A stretch of DNA of 64,000 bases from Nematostella vectensis (Eukaryota > Cnidaria > Anthozoa > Actiniaria > Edwardsiidae), in NCBI RefSeq assembly GCF_932526225.1, contig NC_064034.1, positions 7,054,001 through 7,118,000 of the forward strand, written 5' to 3'. The notes below the pieces were generated by a model. The model was not told the DNA's origin. It saw only the letters and a list, made by a program, of their open reading frames with translations, and did no database searches. The position numbers were made by a program, and so were the translations under genes. This document shows, piece by piece, positions 21,801-33,800 of this stretch (positions are counted from its first letter, which is position 1; every line of letters begins with the position of its first letter).

Positions 21801-24800
21801 GTAAGAGATATGTGTCTAATACACCAGATAAGAGATATTTGTCTAATACACCAGATAAGAGATATTTGTCTAACACACCAGGTAAGAGATATGTGCCTAA
21901 CACACCAGGTAAGAGATATGTGTCTAATACACCAGGTAAAAGATATGTGTCTAATACACCAGGTAAGAGATAATGTGCCTAACAAACCAGGTAAGAGATA
22001 TGTGCCTAACATGATAGTAAGAGATATGTGTCTAATATACCAGGTAAGAGATATGTGTCTAATACACCAGATAAGAGATATTTGTCTAATACACCAGATA
22101 ATAGATATTTGTCTAACACACCAGGTAAGAGATATGTGTCTAATACACCAGGTAAGAGATAATGTGCCTAACAAACCAGGTAAGAGATATGTGCCTAACA
22201 TGATAGTAAGAGATATGTGTCTAATACACCAGGTAAGAGATATGTGTCTAATACACCAGATAAGAGATATTTGTCTAATACACCAGATAAGAGATATTTG
22301 TCTAACACACCAGGTAAGAGATATGTGCCTAACACACCAGGTAAGAGATATGTGTCTAATACACCAGGTAAAAGATATGTGTCTAATACACCAGGTAAGA
22401 GATAATGTGCCTAACAAACCAGGTAAGAGATATGTGCCTAACATGATAGTAAGAGATATGTGTCTAATATACCAGGTAAGAGATATGTGTCTAATACACC
22501 AGATAAGAGATATTTGTCTAATACACCAGATAATAGATATTTGTCTAACACACCAGGTAAGAGATATGTGTCTAACACACCAGGTAAGAGATATGTGTCT
22601 AATACACCAGGTAAGATATATGTGTCTAATACACCAGGTAAGAGATATGTGCCTAACACACCAGGTAAGAGATATTTGTCTAATACACCAGGTAAGAGAT
22701 ATTTGTCTAATACACCAGGTAAGAGATATGTGTCTAATACACAAGGTAAGATATATGTGTGTAACACACCAGGTAAGAAATGTATGGCTAGCACACAAGG
22801 TACAAAATTGACTGGCAGATAACTGTCATTCCTTTGTCACCCCTCCTTATATATTTTCTGTCATGCTTTTAGGCAAATATGACGTCCATGTGAAATGGAA
22901 TGGCAGACACATTCCCAAGAGTCCTTTCCGTGTTGAAGTGTCTTCTGATCTTGATGCCGGCAAAGCCTATGCCAAAGGGCCTGGCCTGGCACCCACAGGC
23001 GTAGTGGCTGGAAAATACACCGACTTCACTGTCTTTACAGCAGGAGCTGGAGAAGGCAAGGTTTCTGTGAAGGTGATTGATCCACGTGGTGGAGAAGATG
23101 TTGATGTGATCATTGAGCCACAAGACAACCAGGAATTCCTTGTTGAATACCAGCCAGTCAACACTGGAAAGCATACCATCAAGGTTGGATATGGTGGGCA
23201 GCCAATCCACGGCAGCCCATTCCATGTCATGGTCAGCCCACCCAAGGTCGATCCTATCCCAAGCAAGGTCAAGGTCTTTGGAGCAGGTGAGAAACAGATG
23301 ATGCCCACATCTCTATTGCCTCAAAAAAATTACAAATATTTTACTATGTATAGAGGGCCCGGGAGAGGTTCTCCCCATGTCTACCTGATAGGGATGCTCA
23401 TAATATTTTAGGGGTCAAAATTAGGAATCAGGTATTTTAGGGGGTATCAGAGAAAAAATGGCCCTTTCTCTTAGAAATGGTATTTTTAGGTCTTTTGGGG
23501 TATTTTTAGGGTAGCAATATTTGGTCGTGCAGGTATTTTTTAGGGGTACAGGAGTTTTTCAAATTTCCCGACAAGCATCCCTATCTCTTTTACCCTGAAG
23601 AACCCTAACACACCAGGTAAGAGGTATTCCCTCTTACCAAAATCCTATTACTTGTCTCCTATGCAGTCTTTTTTTTTTTTTAATCACGCAAGGTGATCAA
23701 GCTAAAGTAGATATAATATACAAACATATTTTTTTCTATGCCACAGGTGTTGAGCCTACTGGCCTGAAGGCTGGCATGCGTGCCCCCTTCACTGTCGACA
23801 CACGAGGAGCTGGAGATGGTGAATTGGATGTTTTTGTTGAGGGCCCTCTTGGGGAGGAGAAGGTTGACATCAAGAACAACAATGATGGCACTTACTCTTG
23901 CATCTATTTCCCGTCAAAGTTTGGCAAATATGTGGTATCCGTAACCTGGAGTGGTGAACAAGCAGCCAAGAGCCCGTATGAAGTGAAAGTTGCTACCGCT
24001 GTCGATGCCAGTAGGATCAAGGCATATGGACCAGGTCTTGAGCGAGGTAAAACTGTCTTTAAAACTGATACCATATTGCACTACTACAGTATAAAACACC
24101 ACCCTAGGCTACTTCTATGCTACTAGGGCATTACTAGTCTCCTTTGCAGCCGTCAGTCACGAAAGCACTCCAATTTGCCTGACTGACAAAAGAGGATGGC
24201 TGCAAAGGAGACTAGGGCACTACATCCACCATGCACCTTTTTGTATTGAGTTCATAATACAATAAAACTACCATCAACTACATCACCATCCACTGGCATC
24301 CAGTAACTTATTATTTTCTTGTGTTTATCATTGCTGTAGGCATTGCAAACAAGCCTTGCCACTTCACTGTAGAGACCAAGGGAGCAGGTGTAGACAGTCT
24401 TGGCTTTGCAATCGAAGGCCCAGCCCAAGCAGAGATTAAGTGTGTTGATGTTGGTGACGGCAAGTGTGAGGTTACCTACTACCCTCTTGTTCCTGGAAAG
24501 TATGCTGTGCATGTGACTTGTGGTGATGTTGACATCAAGAACAGCCCCTTTATGGTCCCCATTTCACCTGCTGGTGATGCCTCCAAGGTTTACGCTAAGG
24601 GGCCAGGCCTGGAGCCAGAGGGTGTCTGTGCTGGTATGCTAACATACAACATATTAACATAAATTGTAGCATCTTGTTTAAATACAGTAGTTGCCAACCA
24701 ACTGTTGTTTTTCTTTAGACTTGTTACTGTTCTATACTAATAAACACATCCACACTTATTCCTATAAAAATGAAGTTTGAATTTGAAATCAGCATGCAGC

Positions 24801-27800
24801 CTAAAATAAATTACCCCTCTCATTCAAGTTAGTGTTAGTCAGGTTTCTAGAAGCTAGCATTGACAGTACTTTCTATTGCACATAAACTCCTGTAAAGTTT
24901 ACATTGATGTTTCTGTTACAGGTTGCCCTGCAGAATTTACAGTGTACACTAATGAGGCTGGTGATGGCGATGTTGATATCAAAGTGATGGATAGCCAGGG
25001 CAAAAAATCCCCTTCAGAGATCAAAGACAACAAAGATGGTACCTACACTGTCACTTACTACCCTGATAAACCTGGTATGCACACAGTTGCTGTCCACTTC
25101 AATGACAAGCCTATCCCCAAGAGCCCATTCAAGGTCAATATTTGCTCCACCAATACCTCCAAGTGTCGTGCTTATGGCCCTGGCCTAGAGAAGGGCTTTG
25201 TTGACCAGAGGAATGACTTCAAGATTGAAACAAAGGGTGCCGGAGAGGGAGGACTTGGCTTGACCATTGAGGGGCCATCAGAAGCTAAGATTGATTGTAT
25301 TGATAATGGAGATGGGTCATGTGATGTTCATTACTGGCCAAATGAGCCTGGAGATTACATGGTGAACATCCTGTATGCTGACAAACACATTCCTGGAAGT
25401 CCTTTCAAAGCAAGGATCAGCCATCCATTTGATCCCTCCAAGGTCAAGGTTGAGGGTCCTGGAATAGAGCCTGGAATTTGTGTAGGTGATCCGGCAGATA
25501 TTGACATAGACACCAGGCTAGCAGGAGATAATCTTCTTGAGGTCAAGGTTGTTGATGATCTGAACCAACCTGTGAAGTGTGATATTGAGGAGGAGGAATA
25601 TGGCATGTACGCTTGTACCTACACACCCGAGAAAGATGGTGAGTCATCTCAGTCACATGTCTATCCGGTTGCAATAAGAGACCTTAAGATTGAGGTTTGA
25701 CCAGTTTACCGTGAACAGCGAACCACAGGCAGGGGTTCCACGTCAGATGTATGCCTATTTTTAAAATTAAGATTCAAGGTTGTCTGTACAAATCATTGTA
25801 TAGCAATGGTCATCTAAAAGGAGCCATCTAAAACGTGTAAATAACATCGCTATAACAGAACTGGTAAGAAAATAAGGTCTTTCCATCGATAAACTTAAGA
25901 TTTTTTTGAAGCAACAGGTTTAACAAGAAGCATTTATTCTGGTGCCATGTTTTCATTAATGACGACCACTTGGACTTTTTTACCAAAGAAATCATTCTCA
26001 AAAGTATTTTTCAATTGTAAAACAAATATCAGTTGAAAGTTAACACATAGTAAAAGCTAACTTTCTGTGTTAAACATGGGATTTCGGTGTTCAAGAATAC
26101 GAAAAACCTTGCTGTAAATGACTGTACTCTAGAAGGGGTCCCAGCTGTATAAAATGTGAACTTCGAACAGCAAACGCAACAGCAAGCCCTGGTCATGTGA
26201 CCGCTTGAGGTTTGCAGTCAGCCATAAATTGTGAAAAACCTGGATCTTAAGGTCTCTATAAAATGTGTAATTAATACTTTAAAGACAAAAGTAGGGGCGA
26301 AAATATAGACATTGCATTGCATTCTTGGAAACCCTTGGTACATTATTTTTCAAAAAAAAAATTTAAACTAGCCATTATTATGTATAATAATTACTCTGCT
26401 ACCATCCTGTCATAGCCAGGACCTATTTAAACTGGTTCATAATTATCTTTTGTAGTACCCCACAGAGTTAATGTCACCTACGGGTCCAAGCACGTCCCTG
26501 GCAGCCCTTTTAAAGTTCCCATCAAGCCCGCCGGTGATTCATCTAAAGTCAAGGTCGCGGGACCAGGTGTTGCACCTACTGGTGTAAATCCTGGAAAACC
26601 AACATGGTTCACTATAGACTGCAAGGATGCCGGCAAGGGAGATGTCCATGTCACCGTCGAGCCCGCAGGTAGAACACACATTGTCAGTCTGTTAATAACA
26701 TTTAAACAGCTACTTTCAGCAATTAGCAGGACTATAAAATCATGGCTGGTACATAAAAAAATTATAAACTTATAAATATGTTTCTAAGCCATGCCCCTAA
26801 AACACTCATTGAAGCTCCCACTCAACAAACTATCTAAACACGTACCTAAACACGTACGTGTCTATAAGGAATTAAAATCATTTTTCTTCTGATTTTAGCT
26901 AAAGGAGGCAAACCCGTGGAGAAAATCACCGTTGACGAAGTCTCCAAAGATAACTACAAATGCGACTATATTGCACCCGCCGAAGGTCCATACAACGTCA
27001 AGGTGTCTTTCGGCGACAAGCCAGCGCCCGGTAGCCCCTTCAGGGTGAATGTGGCGAAAGCAGGCAACGCCGGGAAGTGCAAAGCCCAAGGAGATGGGCT
27101 CGAGACCGCCATTATCAATCAGCTCGCCGAGTTCGATGTGGACTGCTCACAAGCAGGTATGTGAAATCCACGATGAAAGCATCCTTATGGGCAGTTACAT
27201 CAATAAGCTAACCTCTGATACTGCTGTATCGGTACAAGGCATAATAAATCAAAGGTATTCCTTGTGATCAATACAAATAATATACTCGCTCGATCGACGT
27301 TTGTTTTCGTTTTCGCGCTTCAACTCTCTCTCACGTGGTACAAGTCGACTCCAATGGAAACGTGATTGGTCAGTTTTGACAAAACTGATACCGAATCAAA
27401 TGTTTGAGGAAATCTTTGAGTCCTTTCGATTACTGTACACTTTTTTTAGAACCTTTTTTATAAGAACGTCCAGCCTGAGATTTCACCAAATTTTAAGAAC
27501 ATGCTAAAAGAACATGCCAAGGCTCAGATTGCAGAAAAAATTTTGCTTTTTAGTCCTGATGCGTTCTAAAAGGCAGAATCAAATTGTGCTCCATATCGAC
27601 AGCCTTATACATACACTCCTTTTTTATATAAGATCCTTGTTTATAACAACGTCCAGGCTGAGACTTCACCAAATTTACGAACATGCTAAGAACATGCCGA
27701 GGCTCAAAATGTAGTGTCAAATTGTGTTAATCAATGATAATCTCAAATATTTGCTACTATTATTGCTATTGATCATTTGTGTAATTCTCGTCCTAAAAAT

Positions 27801-30800
27801 TCAGTGGGTACTGTATAAGGACTAAAATAAAATAAAATAAACATCTAAGATAAGAACGACCCAGCCTCAACTGAAAATGAGACGTTCTTATAAGAAAAAG
27901 ATTGTATTGCTATTGATAATTTGTTTAATTTCTTTTCATAATAATTAATCGGGTATTATTTAATTATATACACTAAAATTTAAGAACATTGTTAAGAACA
28001 TATTCAGCCTTAAAATGCTCCAAAAATAAAAATTAGACGTTCTCATCAAAAAGAGTGTACACAGACATTGTTGTTGTCCCTAGTTTCTTGGCAATTTTTA
28101 CCGTTATTCGACACTAGATTAAATGAAAAGCTCGAGATTATTTTTAAAGCCTTAGCTAGCGGTGGGGAAATGGGTTAGATTTAGCGACGTATGTTGTTTT
28201 CTAGCTTCCTTATGACGGGCAAAAGATCGCGTCACTTCTATTTCGCTAATCTCTTACGCGGATTTCTTATGTTCTTCTATAAAAATTTTGGCAAAACACT
28301 TCAAACAAAGTCTAATAAAAAAAATCTAAAAAGGAACTGCCATACATTTTGACATATTCCCATTGGCTTTTCTTAACATTAACGTTTCCTCAGGCGAAGG
28401 TCAACTAATGGCATCTGTGACCAACCCTTCCGGTGCTCACACAGACACATTGATAACTGACAACCAAGATGGATCCTTTGGCGTCTCCTACACTCCATTC
28501 GAAGAGGGCATTCACGATCTCGCCGTCAAGTTCGGAGATGACCACATACCCGGAAGCCCCTTCAAGGTCGATGTACTTCCGGTCACCGATCCATCCAAGT
28601 GCAAGGCTTATGGACCAGGCCTCCAGCATGCCCAACTGAACAAACCCGCCGACTTTACCGTCGAAACCAAAGGTTCGTGGATAAATTTCCACACAATTAG
28701 AATCCCAGTATGCAAAACATGGTACAAATATATATTTTGAACAGCATCGAGAATCCATGTAATATACCCCACCCGTCCCTCTAGAATTTCTAATGAGCCT
28801 TACACGTGTAGGTGCGGGTAATATACCACACCCGTCCCTCCATAGTTTCTAATGAGCCTTACACGTGTAGGTGCGGGTGCTGGAGGGCTGAGCCTCGCTA
28901 TCGAGGGCCCGTCCGAAGCCAAACTTACATGCCAAGACAACGGAGATGGAACATGCTCTGTCAGCTACATTCCCGTGGAGGAGGGAGACTATGACATCCA
29001 TATCAAGTTCGCAGACGAGCATATCCCTGGCAGCCCCTTTACAGCCAAGGCGGGTCGCCCGGTGGACCCCTCCAAGGTAATTGGCCCTACCTCTTTACTG
29101 GCGAGACTTTTCTTGAAACCACTAGACGTTACCGGTCGCATTTTACTTATGTATGTGAGTGGATTGTAAGAAGCTACGCCGATGCCCTACCATTGAAGTC
29201 TTAAGCTAATTGCGTTTCCATATCAGGTAAAATGCCACGGGCCCGGTGTTGACCGTGTCAACCCACTCTTCTCAAAGACTCCGCAGCGCTTCACCGTGGA
29301 CACCACAGAGGCCGGTGTCGCGCCACTTGACGTGTCTGTCGAAACCCCCAACAGGCGAACTATCAAGCCAGACAGCGTGGTAGAGGAGAAGCCTGGAATC
29401 CATGCCGTTACATACACGCCTGAAGACGAAGGTAAGTCCTCAAAGAGCAGCAGATCAAAGTTCATAAAAATCATAGTTCAGATCAGGGACGTAGCCAGGA
29501 GTTTTAACAGGAGAGGCCAAAAAAGGCCCATATAAGACATTTTTATCTTCATTTTAAGTAATGTATCATACGTTTACCGATTTTTTGCTGCTAAAAGGGA
29601 GTCCCTGGTCCCTCCCCCTGGCCACGCCCCTACAGATCAGAGTAGGTCTTACCTCCACACCTGTTAACAATAGTCCTCGAAGAACTGGAGATTATAGTTC
29701 ACGTTTTATTCACTTGATTAATATTTCATTTTCATTTTAAAGGTCGCTACAAAGTAAATGTCAAGTACGCCTCAACACACGTACCTAATAGCCCCTTCAA
29801 CGTGCGTGCCGGGCCACCCTTCGACGCATCTAAAGTAAAGGTGTCCGGCCCGGGAGTGGACGAGACCCCATACACTTGCGAGCCCGTCGAGTTCTTGTGT
29901 GACTGCAGTGAGGCTGGCACCGCTCCTTTGGGAGGTACGTAAGGAAGCAATCACATCAAACATGTTCGCGTTGTTCTGGACTATCTTGAAAAATGTTTCT
30001 CTAGAGCTGCGTGGCTATACCAGCCTTAACTATTTTACAATGGCGCCTTTTACTGACAAACTTTTCCGGAGATGTTTTCCAACACTATGTTTGTATATAT
30101 GGCTCCTTTATAGGGAAAAAAAGAACAATTTTGTATAAAACCTGAACATTATGTGAAAACAGCGAAAGAAGTCTTAAGCCTTACTCTGATGTGAGAGCCT
30201 CCTCGCCATAGAGCATGCACCTAAAAGTGTCCCCACGTCTGTATTTACAGTAACCGTGTCGCCACCATCTGGACCCGATCTCAAACCAGACGTGAAGGAC
30301 AACGGCGATGGCACCTACACTGTTGCCTACGTCCCGGACAAGCCTGGCCGCTATAATATTGACGTGAAGTATGGCGACCGGAGGGTGCCAAGGAGTCCGT
30401 TCAGACCAACTGTCAAGCCGAGCGGAGATGCTTCCAAGGTGAAGGTCAAGGGACTAGGACCCAATGAGAAAGTCATGACCAACCAAGAGAACGATTTCCT
30501 TGTTGACGCAAGAAATGCTGGGAAAGGTAGGTGATCAAGTCCCTTTCAAAATAACATTCTTGTATGGTGAAGTAGAACCAGACTGGTATAACCACGTTAC
30601 AATGTTATGAAAATAAAGCAATGAGCCCTATGGTGTATTTATAGAAGTTTATTACCTGACACAAATAGAAAAGAGAAAGAAACATCTAATGTTATTCTAA
30701 TTACACTGCATATTAATATGTTGGAAATCTGTTGCACAGGAACCCCGGTTTGTACATGCATCGGACCCAACAAGAAAGACGTCCCTGTAGATGTGGTCCC

Positions 30801-33800
30801 CAACAAGGACGGAACTTATAGCTGCTATTACACTCCAGAAGACGAGGGCCGACACTCGGTGGATGTCAAATTCGCTGGAGACAATGTACCAGGAAGCCCC
30901 TTCCTGGTCAAAGCCGAGAAGGGTCTGGACTTTGACAAGATCAAGTGTGCGCCTCGTAATCCTGTGGACGAACCGCCTGTTAACAAAGAGCTGGTCTACG
31001 CTGTCGACGCTGCTGCCGCTGAACCTGTTCCTGGACAAGGCCTGGTCAATGGTTCTCTGCTGACGCCCTCTGGAAAGAAGGAGCCAGTCAAGGTACGCAA
31101 CAACAAGGATGGCACCTACGACGTGGCATGTGTACCCAAGACTCCTGGGCCGCACGAGTTGACAGTCAAGTACGATGACCAACCAATTCCAGGAAGTCCA
31201 TTCAAGTTTAATGCCGTAGAGGGAGGACCAGGAGCTGTCAAGGCCTTCGGAAAAGGTAGGAATAATTTAAACTTAAACAATAATCTTTGAAGTATGTTAA
31301 GAGCATTAACTTAGTTCTGGATACCTGTATCTGTAGGTCTTGAACGCGGTCTTGCTAAGGAACCATGCGAATTTACTGTCGTTACTCGGGACGCTGGCCC
31401 TGGAGGCCTTTCTCTTGCTGTAGAAGGCCCGAGCAAAGCAGAAATCAAATGCCAAGACAATGGAGATGGCTCCTGCAACGTAACATACGTCCCAGATGAG
31501 CCTGGTAAGAAAAACTATTTGAACAATGCAGATTTTTAATGGCGGTTATTGGAATTAGGTTTTTGTGAAGTGCACAAAATAGCAAGGTCGATATTTCCCT
31601 CGTCGATACTTTGAGTATTCGGACGTTACAATAATCGAATTATCGATTAATCTTAAATCTTCAATTTTAAAAGCAGATTCTGCGAAAACCGTTTCTTACG
31701 CTGCGAGGCCCGTTAGCTCAAAGTATAGATTTAAGAACAAGCTGCTTAAAGAGTTCGTGATTCGCATTACAATGTACGCCATCTTAGATAATCAATCATT
31801 AATATAATTAGTTTGTCGCGACTAAACTTTCAATTCCTGTATTGTAGGAGAATACAACATCAACGTCAAATTCGCCGACAAACATATTCCTGGCAGTCCG
31901 TTCTTGGCTCAGATCTACAACACCTGGGACGATCTCGACGCTGCCAAACCACGCCCAACAGTGGGTAAACCCTGCGATGTCGGCCTGGACATTCCAGATC
32001 TCCCACCAGATGTATCCGTCCTCAAGGGAACTTTGAAACGACCATCAAGCAACAAGGAAGAGCCCATTGAGATCCGTATAAATGACGACGACAGCCTTGG
32101 CATCACGTTTGTACCATACGAGCCAGGAGAGCATCTCATAAGCATCAAGAAGAACGGGCGCCATGTGCAAAACAGCCCCTTCTCCGTAATGGTGCAGGCT
32201 CAGAGAATAGGGGACGTGTATCCAGTGGGACACACCGCTGATGTAGGTATCCCTGGATTGGAAGACTTTGGCGATCTGCGCAAGTTGACTGCTACTCTGC
32301 GTCGTCCTCATAGCAACGCAGAGGAGTCCGTTCAGCTTCACAAGAACCCAGACAATAGTATCAGCTGCTCTTTCCTACCCAGGGAGCCAGGCGAGCACTT
32401 TCTTACCGTCAAGAAGGACAAACAGCCCATCCCTGGTAGTCCCTTCTCTATCCTCGTCGAGGCGGAGGAACCGATCGAAGCCGTCGGTTGCCCTGTGGAT
32501 TACTGCTTTGATATCAAGGATGATGTGAACCTACCTGATGAGCTTGACAAACTGAAAGCGACGATTACAAGACCAAACACTGACAAAGAGGAACCTGTCG
32601 GACTCAAGCTGAACTCTGACCTCTCTCTCAGCTGCTCCTTCATCCCCCGAGAAACTGGCATGCACCTGATTCACATCCGAAAGAACGGCCGTGATATTAC
32701 TGGAAGCCCCTTCCCACTGAATGTCACTGCGCCTGAGGCTGTTAGCCAGGTGGGCCGCCCATACGGCCTTGGCCTGGACTTCGATGGCGTAAACCCCTGC
32801 GACGACTACGCCCACCTCACGGCCACACTCAAGAGACCATCGTCCAACAAAGAAGAGAAACTGAATTTGCTCCTCAATGGCGATAACACCTTGGGCGTGG
32901 CCTTTACTCCTCGTGAGGTCGGTGAGCATCTTGTGCATGTGAGGAAGGACGGCTGCGAGCTTCCAGAGAGCCCCATTTCTATCATGGTGGTCGGTAAAGA
33001 TGAAAAGGTCGAAGAGGTCCACCCAGTAAAGAAGACGTGCGACCTCAGCCTCGACATACCTGGAGTCACCCTCCCAGACGACTTCAAGAAGCTTAGTGGA
33101 TCACTTAAGAGGCCGACGAGCGACAAAGAAGAACCCTTGACTTTGACCCTCAACAAAAAAGACAACACCCTAGGAGTGTCCTTTGTTCCAGTTGAACCCG
33201 GAGAGCACAAAATCAGAATCAAGAAGGAAGGCAAGGACGTGCCCGGAAGCCCTTACTCCGTGATGGTAGAAGCTGCTGAGGCTGTCAACGCCGTTGGAAA
33301 GCCGTGTGACTGCTGTCTACCTGGCAGATTCGACGAAGACGACCTGAGGAGGCTGAACGCTACACTTAAGAGACCATCAAGTAGAACAGAAGAGCCGCTC
33401 AAACTTAAACTCAACTCTGACAAGACTCTCAGCGCTGTGTTTATACCAAATGAAACGGGAGAGCATATCATCAATGTCAAGAAATTCGGCAGGCACATCG
33501 ATGGCAGTCCATTCTCTGTCATGGTTGTCGCACCAGAGGCTAACGCCATTGGAAGACCATGTGGCGTCGGTCTGGAGATCCCTGGACTTCGCCTCCCAGA
33601 AGACTTCGACTTACTCACAGGAAGTCTTAGAAGGCCATCCAAAACATGCGAAGATTCGCTCAACCTTACCCTGAACTCGGATAACACACTCAGTGTGTCG
33701 TTCGTGCCTCAGGAAACCGGCGAACACTTCGTTAGCGTCAAGAAATCTGGCAAACATGTGACTGGTAGTCCATTCTCGGTAATGGTCAGCGGTCCTGGAC

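Noticed and set aside
21338-22811. Long frames of 446 (+) and 486 (-) codons over the 27 bp array
   Set aside because: Translations of the intronic minisatellite; the true exon ends at 21665 and resumes at 22873, as filamin repeat 1 requires.
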